Shown: one piece after another, positions 59,330 through 64,000 of the stretch
Layout of the letters: each line of letters starts with the position of its first letter
Numbering within the stretch: the first letter of the stretch is position 1
NCBI GenBank assembly: GCA_963204725.1
Contig: CAUJHH010000074.1
Coordinates: 1 to 64,000, forward strand
Direction of reading: 5' to 3'
Length of the DNA stretch: 64,000 nt
Origin: Planctomycetota bacterium
GTDB lineage: Bacteria > Planctomycetota > Phycisphaerae > Phycisphaerales > UBA1924
Program-made: the position numbers and the translations under genes
The notes under the pieces: generated by a model
Databases searched by the model: none
What the model saw: the letters and a program-made list of their open reading frames with translations, nothing else
What the model was told of the DNA's origin: nothing

Positions 59330-60256
59330 ATGTCCGTCTCTCGCCCGATGTCGCTCTCGCTTGTCGTGATCATCCTGCTGGTTGCGGGGGGATTCATGTT
59401 CTGGACCGTGCGAGAACTCGCGGCGGAACTCCGCCACGACGGCTCCTATGGCCAGCAGGCCTCGCCCGCGATCATCGCTGCTGCGGCTTCCGGCGATACC
59501 GCCGCCGTTGAACGAGAGTCAAGGCAGAACCCGAATCTGGACGAGCTGATGCCATCCGGCGGGCTGTCTCGTGTCGCGATCACACCCCTGATGGCGGCCT
59601 CCATGGGCGGGCACGCCCAGACGATCGCGAAGCTCCTCGAGCTCGGCGCTTCTCCCGAGACTCGTTCGAGCGAGGGCCGGACTGCGATCATCTATGCCGC
59701 CGGCTGGGGCAACGCGGCTTCGATCAACGCACTTCTCGCCAAGGGCGCGCGGGTGGACGCGCGCGGAGACGACGGTTGGACGGCGACGATGCTGGCCGCG
59801 GCGCGTGGCGATCTCGAGCGCGTCCGCGCCCTGCTCAACGCCGGAGCCAACATCGACGTGCGCAACAAGTGGGGCCAGACCGCGCTCTTCATCGCGGCCC
59901 AGTCCGGCAGCGAGGAGCGCGTGCAGGCGCTGCTCGATGCGGGTGCGAGAGCGATGATCGATTGGGCCGACAACAGCGGCGCGACGGCCGTCGCCATGGC
60001 CGCGGGCGCACCCGAATCGACGGGCGTTCTCACCCTCCTGCTCGGGGCCGGGGCCAACCCGAACCTCGCCGACAACGATGGCCTCACCCCACTGATGCGT
60101 GCCGCGGACCGGGGCGATGCCGAGCGTGTCCGTGCGTTGCTGGAGGCGAAGGCCGACCCGGCCGTCAAGGACCGGCTCGGCCGAACCGCCCGGGACTGGG
60201 CCGTCAGCCGCGACGACGACCTCGGACACGCCGCCGCCGCGCTCCTTCCCGAGTAA
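59330..60256 (+). CDS. Membrane-anchored ankyrin-repeat protein
   Basis: Protein of 308 residues with one N-terminal hydrophobic helix (LSLVVIILLVAGGFMFW) and at least six ankyrin repeats from about residue 55 to 300 (GRTAIIYAAGWGNAASINALLAKGA, GWTATMLAAARGDLERVRALLNAGA, GLTPLMRAADRGDAERVRALLEAKA). It is likely anchored in the inner membrane with the repeats on the outside. GGAGG precedes the ATG. A second ankyrin gene follows after 122 bases. Confidence 0.85.
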   Translation: MSVSRPMSLSLVVIILLVAGGFMFWTVRELAAELRHDGSYGQQASPAIIAAAASGDTAAVERESRQNPNLDELMPSGGLSRVAITPLMAASMGGHAQTIAKLLELGASPETRSSEGRTAIIYAAGWGNAASINALLAKGARVDARGDDGWTATMLAAARGDLERVRALLNAGANIDVRNKWGQTALFIAAQSGSEERVQALLDAGARAMIDWADNSGATAVAMAAGAPESTGVLTLLLGAGANPNLADNDGLTPLMRAADRGDAERVRALLEAKADPAVKDRLGRTARDWAVSRDDDLGHAAAALLPE

Positions 60257-60378
60257 ACCAATCGATTCGAGATGGTGCCGGAGTCTTCGAAGTGCCAGCC
60301 GGATACCGGCACTATCCTTCCGCTCGCACACTCGAATGAGCACGGGGCAGCGGAGCCCGTGCCCTCGACGGAGGTTCC

Positions 60379-60960
60379 ATGTCCGATTCACGCCAGCCGG
60401 TTCCCTCCCCCGTGCTCGGTATTGTCGGGCTTGTCGTCGCGGCCGGGCTCATCACTCTCGCCCTGCGATACAAGTCCCCGCAAACGCCCGCCAATCCTCC
60501 TGCGCCCGGCGAATCAACAGCGGATCCGGCGCACTCAACGCCTCCCGCCCCGGAGCCGGAAACGCCTTCCGTGCTTGTGCCCGAACCGGCGCACATGGCC
60601 TCAATGGGTGCGCAGGAACTCGCCGCAGTCTTCGCCACGATCCCCGAAGCTGATCGCGGCGCGATCGCGACCCGTATTCTCCTCTTGGCTGCCGCCAAAG
60701 GCGACACCCCGGTCGAGATCGTGCAGGCGTTGCAGAGCGCCGGCGCGAGCGTGAACGCGACCGACGAGCGAGGGCGGACGCCGCTGATGCTCGCATCGGA
60801 GGTCGCGAACATCGGGCTGGTCTTCGCGCTGCTCGACCATGGCGCGGACGCGTGGACCAAGGACGCCGAGGGGATGGACGCCCGCGAGCACGCGCTCGCC
60901 CGGAACGACAAGCCGGGGTACGACGTCGCCGAAGTGCTCGAGGGTGCGGGACCGGATTGA
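60379..60960 (+). CDS. Small membrane-anchored ankyrin-repeat protein
   Basis: Protein of 193 residues with an N-terminal membrane helix (VLGIVGLVVAAGLITLALRY), a Pro-rich spacer of ~50 residues, and two to three ankyrin repeats (GRTPLMLASEVANIGLVFALLDHGA). Same plan as the preceding gene, likely a shortened relative. GGAGG precedes the ATG. Confidence 0.8.
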   Translation: MSDSRQPVPSPVLGIVGLVVAAGLITLALRYKSPQTPANPPAPGESTADPAHSTPPAPEPETPSVLVPEPAHMASMGAQELAAVFATIPEADRGAIATRILLLAAAKGDTPVEIVQALQSAGASVNATDERGRTPLMLASEVANIGLVFALLDHGADAWTKDAEGMDAREHALARNDKPGYDVAEVLEGAGPD

Positions 60961-61070
60961 GGTCCGGGATGCGTCGTTTCCCAATTGGCAGCGTGCCCGT
61001 ATGGGTGTTCGTTGTGCGTAACCACATGCGGACGTGGCGAAACCCACACCCGAGGGTAAACTGACTCTCG

Positions 61071-61472
61071 ATGGACCGCATCGACCCTTCCATAGGTCAG
61101 CCGGGCATGACGCCCCTCTCCAGACCCACGCTCTTGGGAAACGTCTACGCGCCGACCGTGCAGCGCGAGGCCATCCGGCAAGAGGGCACCCTTGCACGCA
61201 TCGGCCCGGCGGCGGACACGTTCGAGCCCACCGCAGCGAACGCCCCCGCGGCCTCGCCCAAGGATGCGTCTCCGACGCGTGCGGCCAGCCGCGCAGCTGC
61301 GCTGGTCGCGGCCAAAGTCCCGGGTGGCATTGATTTCACCGAGCCATCGAGCGCGGGGCGCGCGACGACGAATGACGCATCGCAAAGTGTTCCGCTCTAC
61401 CGCCACCCCGCCGATAGGAATACAGTGGCGACAGCGGTTCACGCGGGACGGATCCTGGATGTGAACGGCTGA
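61071..61472 (+). CDS. Small unknown protein
   Basis: Protein of 133 residues with no recognised domain. An Ala/Pro/Thr-rich middle is followed by a more ordered C-terminal end, PLYRHPADRNTVATAVH and AGRILDVNG, that looks conserved. It has no signal or membrane segment. It lies 25 bases before the aminotransferase gene, likely in one operon. The start is uncertain; an ATG at 61107 is an alternative. Confidence 0.55.
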   Translation: MDRIDPSIGQPGMTPLSRPTLLGNVYAPTVQREAIRQEGTLARIGPAADTFEPTAANAPAASPKDASPTRAASRAAALVAAKVPGGIDFTEPSSAGRATTNDASQSVPLYRHPADRNTVATAVHAGRILDVNG

Positions 61473-61497
61473 GCGTCCCGAATCCCGGTGCCCACCC

Positions 61498-62727
61498 GTG
61501 AAGACGACCACCTCCACCCGGCCTTCCCGGTCCGAGTTTGCCACACACTGGCGCCTCGACCCCGCGATCACATTCCTGAACCACGGCTCCTACGGCGCGT
61601 GCCCCGAGGTCGTGCAGGACGCGCAGAACGAGATCCGCGCCCTGATGGAACGCGAGCCCGTCCGATTCTTCATGCAGCATCTCGAACGCCTGACCGACGT
61701 GGTTCGAGAGCGCGTCGGTGCGTTCGTCAACTGTCGCCCGCAGGACCTCTCCTTCACGCCCAACGCGACGATCTCGATCGCGACCGTGCTCCTGAACATC
61801 GACTTCAAGCCCGGTGATGAGATCCTCGTCAACACGCACGAGTACATGTCCGCGATCAACGAGCTGGGTCGCATGGGCCAGCGCGTCGGCACGAAGATGG
61901 TCAAGGCCACGATCCCATTCCCGATCGCCAACGAGCAGCAGGTGATCGACGCCGTGATGGCTTCGGTCACGCCTCGCACCAAGCTCGCCATCCTCTCCCA
62001 CATCACCAGCCCCACGGCGATCATCCTCCCGGTCAAGAAACTCACGGACATGCTCCATGCCAAGGGGATCCGCGTCCTCATCGACGGCGCGCACGTCCCG
62101 GCCCAGATCCCGCTCGACGTCACCGACCTCGGCGCGGATTACTACGTTGCCGACTTCCACAAGTGGGTGAGCAGCCCCAAGGGCTCGTCCTTCATCCACG
62201 TGCAGCCCGGGCTCCAGAGGGGCTTCCGCCCGATCTCGCTCTCCAGCCGCGTCCACAATGTGCGTGACGATCGCGCCCCCTTCCTCGCCGAGTTCGATTA
62301 CGTCGGCACGTCCGACTACTCCGCGCTCCTGTGCGTACCCGCAGCGATCGAGTTCTTCGAGAAGTCCATCCCCGGCGGCATCCCCGCCCTCATGAAGCGA
62401 AACCACGACCTTGTCATCAAGGGCCGCGCTGCCATCTGCAACGCCACCGGGCTCACACCCCCAGCGCCCGACGACATGCTCCCCTCGATGGCAACGATCC
62501 TGCTCCCGCCGATGCCCGCCTCGCTCAAGGGTGTGAAAGCGGTCTTCGGCGACCCGCTGCAGGACCGCCTCGTCGATGAACACCGCATCCAGGTCCCGAT
62601 CTGGGCCCTGCCAGACTGCGGCACGCGCTTCACCCGCATCTCCGCCCAGCTCTACAACACCCTTGCCGAGTTCGAGTACTTCGGCAAAGCCCTCGCCGTC
62701 GAGCTCGAGCGCGAAGCGGGCCTGTAG
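61498..62727 (+). CDS. Class V PLP-dependent aminotransferase/epimerase
   Basis: PLP enzyme of 409 residues resembling isopenicillin-N-epimerase-like class V proteins. It opens LDPAITFLNHGSYGACPEVV, typical of that subgroup. ADFHKWVSSPKGSSFIHV contains the PLP-binding Lys, and IDGAHVPAQIPLDV the cofactor Asp region. The C-terminal FTRISAQLYNTLAEFEYF is also characteristic. It could be a cysteine-desulfurase-like or amino-acid epimerase; a substrate cannot be named. Starts with GTG. Confidence 0.85.
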   Translation: MKTTTSTRPSRSEFATHWRLDPAITFLNHGSYGACPEVVQDAQNEIRALMEREPVRFFMQHLERLTDVVRERVGAFVNCRPQDLSFTPNATISIATVLLNIDFKPGDEILVNTHEYMSAINELGRMGQRVGTKMVKATIPFPIANEQQVIDAVMASVTPRTKLAILSHITSPTAIILPVKKLTDMLHAKGIRVLIDGAHVPAQIPLDVTDLGADYYVADFHKWVSSPKGSSFIHVQPGLQRGFRPISLSSRVHNVRDDRAPFLAEFDYVGTSDYSALLCVPAAIEFFEKSIPGGIPALMKRNHDLVIKGRAAICNATGLTPPAPDDMLPSMATILLPPMPASLKGVKAVFGDPLQDRLVDEHRIQVPIWALPDCGTRFTRISAQLYNTLAEFEYFGKALAVELEREAGL

Positions 62728-62794
62728 CCCAGCCCAATCCGCTCACCATCCACCGAGACCCATTCGCGCCCAGACGCTCCTCGCGCAAAGACAC

Positions 62795-62823
62795 ACGCGC
62801 CCGTGGCTGACCGCCGGGCGCGT
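62795..62823. terminator. Bidirectional hairpin between convergent genes
   Basis: Perfect 9-base-pair stem ACGCGCCCG / CGGGCGCGT with an eleven-base loop between the aminotransferase and beta-helix genes. T-runs on both sides are poor (GTGTCTTTG on the minus strand). Confidence 0.6.
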
Positions 62824-62861
62824 GCGTGGGAGGTTGGTTGAAGGCCGAAGCCCGCTTGGGC

Positions 62862-63986
62862 TCAGTGGCTGAAGTTGGCGAAGGGGCTGGTGGAGGAGAT
62901 GGTGCCGCCGGCCGTGACGATGGGGCCGATCTGGTTGTTGGCAGCGTTCACGTTGGCGAAGCCGTTGCCGCTGGTCGGGTTCTGAGCGAGGTTGCCGATG
63001 ACGAGGTTGTCATCGCCCGAGGCGTCGATGCGGACGGCGTCCGGCCCGCCATGGACAACGTTCTTCTCGATGCGGCTGCCATCGCCGAAGACGGTGATGC
63101 CGGGGACGGCGAGGCCGGAGACGGAGACGGTGTTGCCGACGATCTGGCTGGAGTGGTAGACGCGGATGCCGCCCGAGCCGCAGTTGGTGACGGTGTTGCT
63201 CAGAACGCGGAGAGTGCCGGTGTTGGCCTGCCCGGCGATGCCGAACGCGACGCAGTTGGAAGCAGTGGAGTCCTGGACGAGGGTGCCGGAGGCGACGTTG
63301 AAGCCGTTCTGCGAGGCGGACTGGACCTGGCAGGCACGGACCACCGAATTGGTGCTCACGGAGATGCCGTGCTGGCCGGGCGAGTAGACAACGGTGTCGG
63401 ATACGAGCGAGTCTGCGCCCGAGTTCACACCGTCGGTGCCGGGATCGTCAACTATCGCGTTGCTCACAACGCTGCGAGCGCCCAGGAAGATGCCATGCTG
63501 GCCGGGGGCGACAACCGTGACGTTCTCGACGCGGGAGTTGGCATAGAGGTCGATGCCGTGGCCACCCGCGTTCTTGATGGTGCCGTTCTTGACGGTGACG
63601 TTTGTGAAGCCCGCGCCGCCCGCACGGACGAGCGCCTTGGTGGTGGAGCCGCTGGCGCGGACGATGGTGAAGCCGTTGAGGTCGATGGTGACATCCGGCG
63701 CGTTGACGAGGATGCCGCTCATGTCGCCGGTGACGAAGAGGTTGCCGGTGAGGTAGTAAGAACCACCGGCGGTGATCTTGAAAAACGTCGTCGCGTCGCC
63801 GGGGGCGTTCTCAAAGGTGAGGGGCGTGCGCGCCTCGACCTGGTCGAGGGTCTTCATCGTCGAGCCCGGCGCGCCGGCGGGGGGCGTGAGCGGCCCGGCG
63901 AACGCCGCGAGGGGAGCGGCGGCGAGGGCGGCCGAGACAAGCAACGCTCGGACGGACTGGGTACGAACGGAGAGCGTGGGGGACAT
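62862..63986 (-). CDS. Secreted right-handed beta-helix protein, paralogue of the 30.5-kb gene
   Basis: Exported protein of 374 residues. Signal peptide with LLVSAALAAAPLAAFAG. Directly after it is the module GPLTPPAGAPGSTMKTLDQV, then GGSYYLTGNLFVTG, which matches the gene at 30460 almost residue by residue. The body consists of beta-helix rungs (VTIDLNGFTIVRASG, NVTVKNGTIKNAGGHGIDLY, HGIFLGARSVVSNAIVDDPG). It ends STSPFANFSH, where the other protein ends STNPFANIAP, so both share start and end modules. AGGAGG lies before the ATG at 63986. The promoter lies outside the window. Confidence 0.82.
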   Translation of the reverse strand: MSPTLSVRTQSVRALLVSAALAAAPLAAFAGPLTPPAGAPGSTMKTLDQVEARTPLTFENAPGDATTFFKITAGGSYYLTGNLFVTGDMSGILVNAPDVTIDLNGFTIVRASGSTTKALVRAGGAGFTNVTVKNGTIKNAGGHGIDLYANSRVENVTVVAPGQHGIFLGARSVVSNAIVDDPGTDGVNSGADSLVSDTVVYSPGQHGISVSTNSVVRACQVQSASQNGFNVASGTLVQDSTASNCVAFGIAGQANTGTLRVLSNTVTNCGSGGIRVYHSSQIVGNTVSVSGLAVPGITVFGDGSRIEKNVVHGGPDAVRIDASGDDNLVIGNLAQNPTSGNGFANVNAANNQIGPIVTAGGTISSTSPFANFSH

Positions 63987-64000
63987 GCGAGGCCTCCTGA

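Noticed and set aside
1-64000. CRISPR arrays, transposases, prophage, rRNA
   Set aside because: No regularly spaced repeats, no transposase or integrase motifs, and no conserved rRNA segments were seen.

Overview
High-GC bacterial chromosome, most likely a planctomycete of the class Phycisphaerae. The evidence is: secreted proteins ending in a PEP-CTERM-like tail (PAPSALALLGLAG followed by arginines); two secreted proteins ending in dockerin-like repeats with a terminal Gly-Cys; predicted sulfotransferase and glycoside hydrolases; a prepilin-type FTLIELL protein; and lipid A genes (lpxD, lpxC). No phage, transposase, CRISPR array or rRNA was found. One tRNA gene (tRNA-Ala, GGC) is present.

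Layout. 1-11.9 kb: mostly minus-strand housekeeping genes (membrane protein with zinc-knuckle ends, lipoprotein alpha/beta hydrolase, old-yellow-enzyme reductase, CPA2 antiporter fused to an EIIA domain plus tandem Usp, folC, DinB), then surE, a secreted beta-lactamase-fold serine hydrolase and a small lipoprotein. 12.0-21.8 kb: the main system, a minus-strand operon for lysine synthesis by the LysW (amino-group carrier protein) form of the alpha-aminoadipate pathway. In transcription order it holds a short Lys-codon leader peptide, an intrinsic terminator, lysW, lysX, lysY, lysZ, lysK, a single-chain homoaconitase (LysT+LysU fused), homoisocitrate dehydrogenase and homocitrate synthase. Homocitrate synthase, homoaconitase and homoisocitrate dehydrogenase would build 2-oxoadipate; LysX would load aminoadipate on the C-terminal Glu of LysW; LysZ, LysY and LysK would phosphorylate, reduce and release it. 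The two aminotransferases (LysN-like and LysJ) are not in the window. Dispersed repeats fill the gaps of this operon and also encode the linker of the fused homoaconitase.

21.9-32.3 kb: secreted or surface proteins (propeller-like protein with dockerin-like tail, tandem duplicated PEP-CTERM pair, another PEP-CTERM protein, a right-handed beta-helix protein), with a metallo-beta-lactamase-fold hydrolase, a cardiolipin synthase, a sulfotransferase and the tRNA. 32.3-47.2 kb: prolyl oligopeptidase, clpS-nrtS, PEP-CTERM protein, RhlE-type helicase, trpE, a large unidentified lipoprotein, and a GH2-GH127 glycosidase pair. 47.5-54.6 kb: methyltransferase, Ycf46-like AAA ATPase, kexin-like protease with P domain and dockerin-like tail, UbiA-type prenyltransferase, and a GbsR-type regulator with a small partner gene and an operator-like palindrome. 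54.7-64 kb: OmpH/Skp-lpxD-lpxC envelope cluster, a prepilin-type protein with an overlapping membrane protein, two ankyrin-repeat proteins, a small unknown protein, a class V aminotransferase, and a second beta-helix protein that is a paralogue of the one at 30.5 kb.

The most notable observations are the candidate leader-peptide attenuator ahead of lysW and the repeat-derived linker that joins the two homoaconitase subunits.
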